Shown: piece after piece, positions 45,845 through 56,901 of the stretch | How the letters are laid out: every line of letters starts with the position of its first letter | Numbering within the stretch: the stretch's first letter is position 1 | Assembly: GCA_014058105.1 (NCBI GenBank) | Contig: JACGCM010002493.1 | Span: forward strand, 744,001-808,000 | DNA: 64,000 nucleotides | Source: Kingdonia uniflora | Lineage: Eukaryota > Streptophyta > Magnoliopsida > Ranunculales > Circaeasteraceae | Direction of reading: 5' to 3' | Notes under the pieces: generated by a model | What the model was told of the DNA's origin: nothing | What the model saw: the letters and a program-made list of their open reading frames with translations, nothing else | Database searches by the model: none | Position numbers and translations under genes: made by a program

Positions 45845-45856
45845 TGGTATCAGATT
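45845..45856 (+). other. Primer-binding site of the Copia element
   Basis: TGGTATCAGA directly after the LTR is the complement of the initiator tRNA-Met 3' end, the usual Copia primer. Confidence 0.9.
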
Positions 45857-45901
45857 GATTCACCTTCAACTTCAGCCTCCAACACAAAATACCTTTAACC
45901 C

Positions 45902-47146
45902 ATGGCTAGAGACTCCAACAGCCCACTATATCTTCACCATTCAGATAACCCTGGCTTGACACTTGTTTTTCAAGATCTTTCGGGTGAAAATTATTCGACA
46001 TGGAGTCCTGCTATGACTACTGCACTTAGTGCCAAGAATAATATAGGCTTTGTTGATGGGACGACCGTCATTCCTGCATCAACTTCTGCTGATCTTCCTC
46101 ATTGGAAAAGATGTGACAATATGGTCAAATATTGGTTGCTCAATTCGGTGTCTAGTGATATATCTGACAGTGTCATTTATGCTTCCACCTCTAAAGACAT
46201 CTGGACTGAGCTCAAAGAACGATATGTGCAGAGCAACTCCCCACGTATCTATCAACATCGACGCGATATTGCATTGTGCACTCAAGATCATCTCTCAATT
46301 GCTGGTTATTTCACCAAATTAAAAATTTTATGGGATGAATTATCATCCTTAGTAGTAATCCCCACTTGCTCGTGTGGTAGCGCTAAGGAGATACAAAAAT
46401 ATGAACAAGTGTACCTCACCGATTTTCTAATGGGGCTTCATGAATCCCATAATGCCTTTCAAGGGCAAATCCTCGCGATAGACCCACTACCGCCTGTAAG
46501 TAAAGCTTACTCCCTCCTTCTCCAAGAAGAGAAGCAACGCTCTGTTACAACTCCATCCCCGAGTTTAACAGAATCTGCAGCCTCGGCGACCTTCTCCAAT
46601 AATCGAAATCAATATCGACCATCTCATGATTCAGACAACTCTGCCAAACAGCGAGGAAATCGCCGACTCCGTCCAACCTGTGACCACTGTGATTGGGTAG
46701 GACACATAAAAGAAAAATGTTATCTTATTCATGACTACCCACCTGGCCACCGTTTACACCAATCTGGAGTAAACTCCAAGGGAAACAAATTAAAACCAGA
46801 TGAGTCCCATCCGAACACTTCGATCACCATGGAACAATATCAACGATTAATGACCATGCTCGACGGTAACACACAACCTTGTGCAAATATTGTAGGTACA
46901 TCCCGCCTTTGCCTCTCTACCTTAACGTTTCAAGAATCATGGATCGTCGACTCAGGAGCGACCGATCACATAATCTTTTATCCTTCAATTGACCAAAATT
47001 TTCTCCCTAATATTTCAGTCCCACCTGTTCGACTTCCTAATGGAACTTTAGCACCTGTTACCCATATTGGAACTGTCTCACACCCAATATCGTTTTACAT
47101 AATGTCTTATGTGCTCCAACATTTGGGTTTAATCTCATCTCAGTAA
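45902..47146 (+). pseudogene. Copia Gag and protease (frame open for 414 codons, then shifted)
   Basis: Residues about 10-120 form the Copia-type Gag N-terminus (NYSTWSPAMTTALSAKN, DNMVKYWLLNSVSSDI). A zinc knuckle CDHCDWVGHIKEKC is at residues 260-273, with the expected Cys-Cys-His-Cys spacing. The protease site DSGATDH is at residues 350-356. The frame then leaves the conserved text: LHNVLCAPTFGFNLIS lies in another frame from about 47093, so a one-base indel ends the ORF at 47146. Gag packages RNA; the aspartic protease cuts the polyprotein. Confidence 0.9.
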
Positions 47147-48130
47147 GCAAGATTACATTCCTTAATCATTATACTACCCTCTTTTCTCACGACTCTTGTG
47201 TTTTCCAGGACCTGCACTTAAAGATGACGATTCGGGAAGCTAAACAACAAGATGGTCTCTACTTCTTCCATGCTCCACTTGTTCGAAACAAATCCTCTCA
47301 AATAAATGTAGCCTCCATTAATATTTGGCATTGGCGCTTATGTCATATCTCTAATAGTCGTTTAACATATTTGTCACGTAATAATGATGCAATTTCTAAT
47401 GTATAATCTTGTCCATGCAATGTATGTCATCTAGCTAAACAAACTAGATCACCATTTCCCTTGAGTCATATCACTACTTCTATACCTTTTGAAAAGATAC
47501 ATTATGATATCTGGGGCGGATACTCCACGCCTTCAACCACCAGAGCTCAATACTTCTTAACCATAGTCGATGACTACTCACGCTCAACTTGGGTATTTTT
47601 AATGCGCCACAAATCATAAACAAAGTCATTGCTTCAATAATTTATTAAACCCAGTTTCATCAACAAATCAAAATTTTGCAATCAAATAATGGAACTGAAT
47701 TTTGCACCTTAAAGCATACCTTTCTAGAAAATGACATCATCCACCAATCTAGTTGTGTCGAAACCCCGCAACAAAATGGAGTGGTTGAGATAAAACATCG
47801 ACACATACTTGAGGTTGCATGTGCCTTACATTTTCATGGAAACCTCTCAATAACTTTTTGGGGTGAATGTGTCTTAACCGTCGTCTATCTCATCAATAGG
47901 TTAGCCACATCAATGCTTGATAATTAAACACCGTATGAGCGCCTTTTCCATAAACTACCCTCATATAACCACTTTCAAGTTTGCAGTTGCTTATGTTATG
48001 TATCGACCCTTTCTCAAAATCGTGATAAATTCTCACCTCGAGCACGACCATGCATTTTGTCTGTTACCCCATGGCCCAAAAAGGATATCGAGTGTTTGAC
48101 CTCCAAAACAAAAAAATAACTACAAGCCAG
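47100..48130 (+). pseudogene. Copia integrase (broken)
   Basis: Zinc-binding part: WHWRLCHISNSRL...CPCNVCHLAKQ, with a TAA at 47404-47406. Core: IHYDIWGGY (first Asp, about 47510), LTIVDDYSRSTWVFLM, then QSNNGTEFC (about 47675), where Asp of the usual SDNGTEF has become Asn, and ETPQQNGVVEIKHRHILEVA with the catalytic Glu. The D-to-N change and stops make it inactive. Confidence 0.88.
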
Positions 48131-48144
48131 CGATGTAATTTTCC

Positions 48145-49743
48145 ATGAACAAATTTTTCCATATACCGAATCTCCAGCATTCCCCAAAAATCACAACTCA
48201 ACATCTTTTTTGCCATTACCAGTTGATGACACTAACAACTCAAACACCTCTCCCATCCACCCAAATACAACACCACCCTCACCATCCCATGACCCTGCCT
48301 CAGTACCTGATCCTCAAATCCAAGAACCAACTCCAAACTTAGGCTCTGAGGTTATAATAACAACCTTGGCAGATAATCAACCCAACCTTCATGACCAGAT
48401 TCTTACAAGTTCACCCCACAGTAATGTGCCTAATCCAAATCCTCTTCCATCCAAGAGAATTCACAAACAACCCCCTTACCTAAGCGACTATGTTACTGAG
48501 ATTTCAAAAGCATCACCTAAGTTGTTTAACAACCCTCCATCATCTTCTTTGTGCGCAGGTTCAACAAAAGGTACTCGCCATCCTTTAGCTAACTATATCT
48601 CATATGATAAGTTCTCTCTCACCCATCACAATTTTATTTCAGCTATATCCTTGACTCTCGAACCTACCTCTTTTTCACAGGCTATAAAAGATCCAAAATG
48701 GTAGGAAGCAATGGAATTCAAATTTTGAGCACTTGAAACCAATAAGATGTGAGTCTTAACCACCTTGCCGAAAGATAAAAAGGCAATAGGTTGCAAATGG
48801 GCCTATAAAGTCAAGTATCGTTTCGATGGATCCATTGAACGATATAAAGCTCGTTTAGTCGCTAAAGGGTACAATAAAAAAGAAGGCTTAGATTACGATG
48901 AGACCTTTGCCCTGGTGGCGAAACTAGTCACGGTTCGAACCCTTATCGCAGTTGCTTCAATTCGCAAATGGCCTCTACATCAGCTGGATGTACAAAATGC
49001 CTTCCTACACGAAGATTTGCATGAAAATTACACCTGAATTTTCTCGAAAGGGGGAGCATCGGGTGTGTCGCCTTAAAAAATTATTGTACAGTCTTAAACA
49101 AGCAAATAGACAATGGTTCACCAAAATCTCAACCAGTCTCAAAGATGTTGGATTCCAACAATCTAAAGCCGACTACTCTGTTCACAAACGGTCTTCTCGA
49201 GGGTTTACTTTCATTCTTATATATGTTGATGACATCATTATCAGTGGGGATAATGCTCAAGCTATAGCGGATCTCAAATCATTCCTCCAACAGCGATTCC
49301 ATATCAAAGATCTTGGCCCCTTGAAATATTTTTTGGGAATCGAAGTTGCCCGCTCCTCTGAAGGAATCTACTTATCACAAAGAAAATATACGATTGAAAT
49401 ATTACAAGATTCAGGTTTGATTGGAGCTAAACCAACCCCTTTTCTGATGGAACAAAATCTTAAACTTAGCTCAAACGAGGGTGAGATTCTTTATGATCCA
49501 ACAATTTATCGTCGACTGGTTGGACGCCTCATTTACCTCACTATAATCAGGCCTACTATTATATTCGCGGTGAACCTCCTTAGTCAATTCACGAGTCAAC
49601 CAAGGAAACCACACCTTGAAGCAGCTCTACGAGTACTTCGGTACCTTAAACACAATCCAGGCCAACTCATAGTAGCTTACAACTTCAAGCTTACTATGAC
49701 TCCAATTGGGCTAATTGCCCGACAACACGATGCTCCACCATAG
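48145..49743 (+). pseudogene. Copia reverse transcriptase (broken)
   Basis: A Pro/Ser/Asn-rich linker (48210-48704) leads into [58 protein letters not shown] (48765-49037), a frame change near 49030, CRLKKLLYSLKQANRQW, the catalytic YVDD box in ILIYVDDIIISGDN near 49220, and LKYFLGIEVARSSEGIYLSQ. The Asp pair is intact, but the frame changes and a TAG near 48702 prevent expression. Confidence 0.9.
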
Positions 49744-50153
49744 GCTATTGTATCTTTCTTGGTATTTCTCCCATTTCTTGAAAAAGCAAGAAACAAGTCA
49801 CCGTCACCCGCTCTTCTGTCGAAGCTGAATATCGAGCAATGGCCTCAACATCGTGTGAAATTACTTAGCTTACTAAGGGATTTTGGCGTCAATACACGTC
49901 AACCTGCAATATTATATTGTGATAACCAAACCGCGCTCCACATTGCTGCTGACCCTGTGTTCTACGAACGCACGAAGCATATCGAGCTTGATTGCCATTT
50001 CGTTCGGGAAAAGTTGAATGACGGTACTCTCCGGACGTCATATGTTTCGACAACTCGGCAAATTGCCGATATCTTTACAAAACCATTGGGACACCGACAA
50101 TTCCATTATCTCATGGGCAAGTTAGGTGTTCTGGACATCCACACTCAAACTTG
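49744..50153 (+). pseudogene. Copia RNase H
   Basis: The frame opening at 49759 has KSPSPALLSKLNIEQWPQHR in place of the usual SRSSAEAEYRAMA text (a shifted frame reads SSVEAEYRAMAST). It then returns to the standard frame: ILYCDNQTALHIAADPVFYE, RTKHIELDCHFVREKL, STTRQIADIFTKPLG. The conserved Asp/His positions of the 3' part are present. Confidence 0.85.
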
Positions 50154-50161
50154 AGGGGGAG
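50150..50161 (+). other. Polypurine tract of the Copia element
   Basis: TTGAGGGGGAG directly precedes the 3' LTR (TGTTAAGATT). It primes plus-strand DNA synthesis in this class of element. Confidence 0.8.
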
Positions 50162-50332
50162 TGTTAAGATTACTTGTAGGATAAGTTGTTATAGATAATT
50201 ATATATGCTACGAGGGATCTCTAAATATGTAAAAGCTTATTTAAAGGCAAACAATTCTCAGAGAATAAATATCAAGATTTTTTCTCTTCAATCCTTACTT
50301 TCTCCTAGTAATTCTCATATCTGGGACTTACA
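50162..50332 (+). repeat. 3' LTR of the Copia element
   Basis: 171 bp, TGTTAAGATTACTTG...GGGACTTACA, followed by GGATG (50333-50337). It is shorter than the 5' LTR because of differences in the first 55 bases. Confidence 0.9.
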
Positions 50333-50337
50333 GGATG

Positions 50338-50900
50338 CGACATTAGTGTTTTTTTTAACAATAAAGGATACACGTTCTGAGATCTTTTCTCTAAGGCGAA
50401 TATTTCATAGAAGATACGACAAATGAGAATTAATGATGATTTACATGTATGGTAAAATGATAAAGTGATAAATGATAATGTGCTCTAGATTGTCACCTAA
50501 GCAATTATTTGACTTTAGATACGACAATGAGATTCTATTTAAGCAGCAAAGAGTACGTGTTCTGAGATCATCTTTAAGGCGATTATTTGTCAGATGATAT
50601 GACAAATGTGGGGTTTAATGATGGTTAACGTGCATGGTAAATTTTCAAGGGACAAAATAATTGCAAAGATGTTAATGTGAGTATAGATAATCACTTGAGT
50701 CGATTATTTGGAAGATGATACGACAAATGCAATTCTATTTAGCAAAAAAGGATACATGTCCTGAAATTGACTCTAAAGCAATTATTTGACAATGACAAAC
50801 GAGATTTTATTTAAGCAGCAAAGAATATGGTTATGAGATCATCTATAAGGCGATTAATTGTCAGAGGATACGACAAATGAGAGTTAATGATGATTTGTGT
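50338..50900. repeat. Degenerate tandem repeat (GATACGACAAATGAG family), left of the invertase gene
   Basis: The phrase (G)CGATTATTTG.(C)AGA.GATACGACAAATG recurs near 50390, 50500, 50580, 50700, 50780 and 50850, with alternating long (about 110-120) and short (70-80) steps, so about 200 bases per double unit. Between them lie TTCTATTTAAGCAGCAAAGAGTACG and TTAATGATGATTTACATGTATGG. The same family is at 55690-56480 and in the arms of the inverted repeats beyond 58260. The Copia element inserted in one unit. Confidence 0.82.
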
Positions 50901-51590
50901 ACGATAATTTTATGATGCGACGAAATGACTGCAAAAGTGAACAAACATATATATGGTCCATTGGATTAAAGAAGTGCTCATTTAAAATTAGTTTTTCAAT
51001 CAAACGGAAGATACTCAGTTGCCAATTCCAAATCAACAGTATTGGCGAGTTAAAGTGTACAGATCTGAACCCTATGTATATATCCTCAGACTCAAAATAA
51101 GTTGGAAGCAAATTCATGTAGGAATCAGGATACAGCTTCAATTTGGAAAACTTATTCACAGTTTCCTTTGATGTGTTATTTTCTTGAAGACTATGCACCC
51201 AAGCCAAGGAGGTCGTAGGTTTCTCAAAGATAGTAAAAACACCATGCCGAAATATTGAGAGAGAGAAATGTCTTAAGATTGAGAAACAAAATGCTTAACT
51301 CACAAACCCCAACGCCTAATCGGGTTGTTTTTTTTGCCCCTTCACAAGGAGAACATTCTGTATGACTTTTTAGGATGTAATATTTTTCTTGCAACCCAAA
51401 AGGCCGACTGCTCGTGTTGGAGCATGTATTTTTCTAGCCAGGGCATGCGTATCTGAAGCAGAATATTGATGGCTTAACTCGAATATAACTATGCCCATTT
51501 GCTATTTGCTACATAGGAACACCATACAAAGCAAGTACCAAAATATAAATTTTCTATATTTGAGTTGAAAAATAAAAGTACCAAAAGTGA
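50901..51590. other. Intergenic DNA downstream of the invertase gene
   Basis: AT-rich sequence with no open frame I trust, no recognisable element end and no RNA gene. Short minus-strand frames at 50884-51207 show no family resemblance. Confidence 0.5.
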
Positions 51591-51593
51591 ATG

Positions 51594-51599
51594 TTTATT
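51594..51599 (-). terminator. Candidate poly(A) signal of the invertase gene
   Basis: The minus strand reads AATAAA about 185 bases after the stop codon. This is position-based inference. Confidence 0.4.
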
Positions 51600-51782
51600 T
51601 GAATAAAGTGAGATATCCCTGCCACAATAATCTCGGCTTACATAAAATAGACTAACTAACTGACTGACTGTTTTTTTCTTTTTTTTGTACTCACTGACTG
51701 ACTCAAACCCTACAAAAGGAAAGGCTAACTAATTTGCAGGATCTCACTTCATTTTTTCCTACTTTTGGTATCCTTCTCTATC

Positions 51783-54518
51783 TCACCAAGAGCTTGACCT
51801 CTTCAGCAAGGGTTTCATCTGCTTGTCCTCTTCAAGGGAGATCATTCCCAAGTGTGAAGGATCTTCCAACAACATCTTGGACACCAGATAACCAGCAATC
51901 GACCATGTCTGAAATTTCCTTGCTTGTTTCCCAATATACCTCCCCAGTTTTCCATCGTAATATTCTGGCCAGTTATCCTTCAACATTCGACTCTCAGCTA
52001 ACTCAATTGCTTTTCTCGCAATTTGTGGCCTTCCCGTTTTGATACAAGCAGCAGTCAACATCCACATAAGCACTGTCCAATAAAGCAATTGTGGAATTAA
52101 AAGATGATCAAGGGCCCTCTATATAATCAAGTAGATAAGTTTAGATTATCACTGGACTTTCTCTTGTAGCATATAGTTGCCGTAGGAAGAACTGCTAATT
52201 AGTGAGTGTCACTTCAGTGCCCGAAGTCTACTTATCAGATGATAAAATTAGGTGTACTGGTCATAGCTAGTGGGCGTATGTATGTCTAAATGTTCATCCC
52301 ATAATAAGGGTCAAGGTTGATATATTAACTAACATATAAAACATGCTAATATAAATAAGACGACAAAGTGTAACAAGGTAAGACAGGAGAGACTAACCTG
52401 GCCAAGATCCCCCATTATGGTAGCTCCATCTAGTATTCTTAGGGTCACAACCTGTTACAATGCGCCAGTCATGGCTTTCAATTGCAGGATAACATATTTT
52501 CATAGGCATTTCTCCAACCAGCTCTTCCCAACGAGATTCGATAAGATCCATGATAGCCATTGATTGCTCCGGAGTTGCAAGGGAGGACAGAATAGCAATA
52601 CAGTTGCCTAAAGCAAACCAGCGAAAGTCCATCCTTGCAGGGCTAACGTTTCCAATAAAGTAGCCACCATGGGTTGGCATAAACTCGAATATCCAGTCAG
52701 GGATTGAATCTGGAATCACGTTAAACTTGTTAACCGCTGTGTGAGAATACTCCTCAGTTTTGTACCGATAAATGTCATTGAGCTGTTGGAAGTCCAGCCA
52801 AAAGTAACTTCTCATGTGATAACTTAGAGCATGTAGCCTTGTTGTAATTCTCTCAACGAACTCTTTTCCTTCAGTATCATGCTTGAGCATGGTTAACGCA
52901 GCTCTCAAGGCCATGAAGAAAAGCGCCTGAATTTCAATGGGGTAGCCATAAACACCCTGCAAAATAAGTTTGCACCAAGAGATGAATTAGAAATATGAAA
53001 GCTCTGCACAAATGTCGACATGCGCTATAAAAAAAGACACCATTTATTAGCCTTTGTACATAACACTAATTAGCAGATGGTGGAAAAATCAATACTAAGA
53101 ACTGATAAATAAGCTCTGACACATTAGTATGCATACACATATTCTCACAAAACTTGCTGTCCTCGGTTGGACAGCCATAACAAAAGGAATCTAACCACAC
53201 AAATTGCAAAATCCGTTACAAACAACAACAACAAAAAACTAAAAGGAATCTCTACATGGCCTTAATTTTCAAGTTCTGTTAGAAATTCCTATTCTTCAAG
53301 TTGGTCATATATGAAATTTTTTAAAATATACTGATAAACAATGGATCATTTCTACAAAAAGTATACATATTAAAAATATCCATACTTAGCATAAATAATT
53401 ACAAAAAGTACTTCAGAAATTGATTTATTTTCCTACGAAAAGATCTGAGCTAGCGAGAAGTGATTTTGAGGTGTATACTATTCATATATAATTGAAATAT
53501 AATAAAGAGACTGCAGTTAGTAAAGTTATTAATTCGCATCTTAATCAATTTCTACTCAAAAAGGAATGAATTTTTACCATTCTGCGATCGACCATAGAGC
53601 ATCCATCAGCACAGAGCAGAGTTGGAAACGTGTCGAACCCTTCCGACAAACATAACGCCAGGATAAGCCGCATTCCTTTCTGGCACTCAGGTCTTTCCGC
53701 TAGCGACAAATTACCGGTAGACTTAGTATAAGCGCGTAGAAGAATAATCCACCAAAACCCGGAGTCGACAGGCGCCACTCTCCCAATGGCACTCTCACCA
53801 AAATCTGCAATTAAAGTATCCGTTTTTCGCTCGGGATCATGCAGCACTTTAAAGCTAGCTGGCATCGCGCCTTCTCCAAGCTTAAAACGATCAATCCTTT
53901 TCTCCCATCCTTGAAGATGAAGTGTCTTCAAAAGGAAATGCTCCACTATCTCAGGTTGCCCATTCATCAGAAAGGCCATCCCACTTGGTACAAAGTCTCG
54001 AACAAACACCTACACAAACATAATCATAATGATTTAATTAGATTCCCTCAATCCTTGTAAACTACCAGTAATAAAAAAATAAAAAATAAACCGAAACTTA
54101 TAAGGCAAGAAACGAAGAATTATACCTGATCATAGTTCAAAGCTTCCTCCGAGTTATCAAGAGCAGCAAGAGTCCCAACAGGCTGTCCCCTATAATAAAC
54201 TACAGACTTCTTAAGAGCATCCCAAGCTTCAGCAACCATGGGATGAGCTTCAAACATACTCCTCGCCGACATAGGCGTATCGAAAGCAGAGCGTCCTCCC
54301 GGAGTCCCCGAACTCTCAAAGTAATAATCTAAATTACCCCCACCTCTCCCTATGTTCACCGACAACTCGCTCATCGACCTCTCGTCAAATGACCTCTTCC
54401 TCTCCATGTTCAAGTTCAATACCCTCGGTGGCTTCTCAAGAAGCCGCGACAAATCATCCTCATCAGTCTCATAATGTGCCTCCCATCCCCTTAGTCCATT
54501 CTCCTTAAACCCCTCCAT
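51783..54518 (-). CDS. CINV: Cytosolic neutral/alkaline invertase (GH100), intact, four exons
   Basis: Splits sucrose into glucose and fructose in the cytosol at neutral to alkaline pH. Exons: 54518-54126, 54009-53578, 52956-52398, 52072-51783 (393+432+559+290 = 1674 bases, 557 residues plus stop), all with GT-AG introns (116, 621 and 325 bases). Length and exon number match the cytosolic (beta) clade. There is no transit peptide; the start [20 protein letters not shown] is typical of that clade. Signatures: [14 protein letters not shown] (exon 1), [29 protein letters not shown] (Asp about 213, which I take as the catalytic acid by family knowledge), [27 protein letters not shown], and HNGGSWP (about 455-461, split by the last intron). 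It ends KRSSSW. Ser-rich phosphorylation-type sites ([13 protein letters not shown]) lie near residue 40. No disabling change was seen. It is the only host gene in the window. Confidence 0.96.
52073..52397 (-). other. Invertase intron 3
   Basis: Donor CCAG|GTTAGT and acceptor GGACAG|TGCTTATG. The intron splits the codon for the residue after HNGGSWP (phase 1). No repeat or ORF inside. Confidence 0.85.
52957..53577 (-). other. Invertase intron 2
   Basis: Donor AGAATG|GTAAAA and acceptor TTTGCAG|GGTGTT, phase 0 between DRRM and GVYG. At 621 bases it is the longest intron; it is AT-rich and I see no inserted element in it. Confidence 0.85.
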
Positions 54519-54850
54519 TTCTCTTACAAAATTTAAACTTTAGCAGAGATCTACAATTGAGGTAACTCAAATTAGTCTCAAGCTTCACAAACAACATAAA
54601 AATCCAATCTTTATAAACCAAATTTTACAATTCAAACACCCCAGAGTCATGTTTGGATCATAGATATAAACTAACACTAAATCAAAACATAAGCAAAAGA
54701 AACAAATCATATATAGAGTTGTTGTAGCTTAGAGTTAGAGCAAACCCTTTGAAGATCTGACTGAAATGAGAGAGAGCCGAGAACGGTGGGGTTCGAGCAA
54801 ATAGCCGGAAATCTAGAGGAGGAGAGAGAAAGGTGTATGAGAGAGACTGA
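54519..54850 (-). promoter_or_regulatory. Invertase 5' leader, CT-rich, with possible leader intron
   Basis: Between the ATG (54518) and the likely start site the minus strand is rich in CTCTCT (complement of the GAGAGA runs at 54820-54850), common in plant leaders. A donor-like GG|GTTTGC near 54750 and an acceptor-like TTTGTAAG just before the ATG could mark a leader intron. This is inference only. Confidence 0.4.
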
Positions 54851-54873
54851 AAGAGCATGCTTGGTTGAGGTCC

Positions 54874-54881
54874 TTTAAATA
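54874..54881 (-). promoter_or_regulatory. Candidate TATA box of the invertase gene
   Basis: The minus strand reads TATTTAAA about 360 bases before the ATG, which would place the start of transcription near 54845. Confidence 0.45.
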
Positions 54882-55339
54882 ATGAGATTTGGAAAGAGAG
54901 AAGAGAAGTTCTTCTCTGTCACTGCTCTGTATATTTTGTTGTATTCTTCACCCACTCACCTACCAAACACGCCCTTCATGTACTCAAACTTACCACTGGG
55001 AGTTACTACTCTTACCTGGACTACACGACAAAATACAACCCCTCGTCGATGACTCTCAAGTGAGTTAGTGTTTGTTGTTGTTTTTTATATATGGTAATTA
55101 ATTGAGGGGTTTTTGGTTTTGTCCGGACTAAACTTATTATTCGAATTTGGAATATTAATGAAGAAGGTCTTAAATAAGCCAACTGGAGTGTATTTAAGAA
55201 CACGAAAATGAGCTGTGTTTATCATAATTACGGTTAGGGTTAGGGGTTCTTCTCTGTTAAATGGTCAGGAATCTTAAGGAACGAAGTTGAGTTGTTATTG
55301 TTTCTTCATTGGTGTTAAAACAGTTTCAAGAATCTAATT

Positions 55340-55537
55340 ATGGCGAAAGCAGAGGTATCCAGGCAAAAACAGCTCACAGTTTCGACTTAGTGGACACATG
55401 AACTTCGTGATACTTAGGTTTTCAAACAGTCCAAGAATGAAGAATATTCCGTTGCACGGTTAGTAGGGTATGTGCAAGTTCATGGAATCCCCATTAACCC
55501 TATCGGAGTTTATAGAAATGACAAGTCAATGTTGTAA
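55340..55537 (+). pseudogene. Short unrecognised frame with two in-frame TAG codons
   Basis: ATG 55340 to TAA 55535-55537, 66 codons. It reads MAKAEVSRQKQLTVST-stop-WTHELRDT-stop-VFKQSKNEEYSVARLVGYVQ and then VHGIPINPIGVYRND. The composition between stops looks protein-like. I do not recognise the family; it could be a fragment of a dead gene or chance. Confidence 0.25.
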
Positions 55538-55689
55538 TCGTATGCCCGAAGATATTTAAAGTTTTAAGCAAAGCCTCTAGAGTTTAATAATCTATTAAGC
55601 AAAGTCATAATATTAGATAATATTGCCTAATCAAACTTGTTTCTAATATACCCTTCATAAAATGTTTAATTTGAAGATTGTTATGGTAT

Positions 55690-56480
55690 AATTGTTAAGG
55701 ATGGTTTACGTGCATGGTATACGGTTATAAAGCGACAAAAGAACTGTAAAAATGATATTGTGACCAGAGATCCTCTGACAGAGCATACAACAAATGAGAT
55801 TCTATTTAAGCTGCAAATGACGCATGTTCTAAGACAGTCTGTAAGGCGATTATTTGACAGAGGAGATGACAGATTAATGATAGTTAATGATGATTTACAT
55901 GAATGCTAAAATTATAAAAGCGACAAAATAACTGCAAAAAATGCATATTGTGTTCAGAGACAATCACCTAAGGCAATTATATGACAGAGATGCGAAATGA
56001 GATTTTCTTTTGGCAATAAATGATACATGTTCTGAGATTGTCTTAATTCAGGTGATTATTTGACTGAGGATACGACAAATGAAAATTAATGATGATTTAC
56101 GTGCATAGTAAAATTATAAAGCAACAAAATTACTGCAAAAATTATATTGTTCTCAGAGATTGTTGCCTGAGGCGATTATTTGGCAGAGGATATGACAAAT
56201 GCGATTCAACTTAAGCAACAAATTATACGTGTTTTGAGATCAACTTTAAAGCGATAATATGTCAGAGGATAATATACGTGTTTTGAGATCATCTTTAAAG
56301 CGATAATATGTCAGAGGATACTATATGTGTTTTGAGATCATCTTTAAAGCGATAATTTGTTAGAGGATACAACAAATGAGAGGTTTAATGATGAAGCGAC
56401 AAAAAAACTACAAAGATGATATTGTGTTTAGAGATAGTCACTTGAGGCGATTATTTGACAAAGAATACGATAAACGTGAG
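55690..56480. repeat. Degenerate tandem repeat (GATACGACAAATGAG family), right of the invertase gene
   Basis: The same family and orientation as 50338-50900: AGGCGATTATTTGACAGAGGA near 55846, 56052, 56171 and 56450, with GATGATTTACGTGCATAGTAAAATTATAAAGC phrases between. Steps alternate as in the left array. The right end merges into the 1.4-kb array starting near 56500. Confidence 0.85.
56227..56373. repeat. Three tandem copies of a 49-bp unit
   Basis: (A)CGTGTTTTGAGATCA followed by TTTAAAGCGATAAT starts at 56227, 56276 and 56325, near-identical. It is a local expansion inside one unit of the larger repeat. Confidence 0.9.
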
Positions 56481-56901
56481 TTAAAATTGGGGGTGCTTTA
56501 TAAGAAAGAAGATGTTTTTGTAACTAACTTTTCGGATTAATTATTTTTTGTATTGGCAAGTATAGGGCCCACCTACCAACAACTCAAAAATAATAGGGAG
56601 ATTAAGAACATCTCCTAAAGTCCTCACTGACTTGCTTTCCAAGGTGTCACGTAGGATTTTCGAGCTTCAACAGCACCTCACTGACTTGGTTTTTCAACTA
56701 AAAAAAAAAGGTTGAGTCTTGTTTTTCAAGGCTCAACCTTGCTTTCTTACGTCGCGATTGGGCGGGCGCCTGAGGTTTGGGTACCCAATTATTTTTTCTA
56801 AGGAAAAATTTCAAATCGGGTTCCTACGATTTAGGCGCCCAATTGTTTAAAAAATAATAATAATCAAATCGGGAACTTAATTGTTAGGCGTCCGATGAAT
56901 T

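Larger units (their letters stand above)
45641..50332 (+). mobile_element. Ty1/Copia LTR retrotransposon, complete in outline, decayed
   Basis: 4.69 kb, with 5' LTR 45641-45844, PBS 45845, gag-protease, integrase, RT, RNase H (Copia order), polypurine tract and 3' LTR 50162-50332, flanked by GGATG duplications. The single ancestral polyprotein is cut by at least one frameshift (about 47093) and several stops. The N-terminal text (LHHSDNPGLTLVFQDLSGEN) resembles the Ale/Retrofit group, which is a tentative placing. It lies in a degenerate tandem repeat of the family at 50338-50900. Confidence 0.93.

Noticed and set aside
51650..51705. ACTG/ACTA-rich stretch as a microsatellite of note
   Set aside because: Short and imperfect, with nothing special in its position in the 3' flank of the invertase gene.
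51783..54518. Invertase as a retrocopy or pseudogene
   Set aside because: Three introns with good splice sites and a continuous 557-residue frame with all family motifs argue for an intact gene.
55231..55247. CGGTTAGGGTTAGGGGT looks like telomere repeat
   Set aside because: Only two TTAGGG-like units, not the plant TTTAGGG form, and no array. Probably chance or a short telo-box-like motif.
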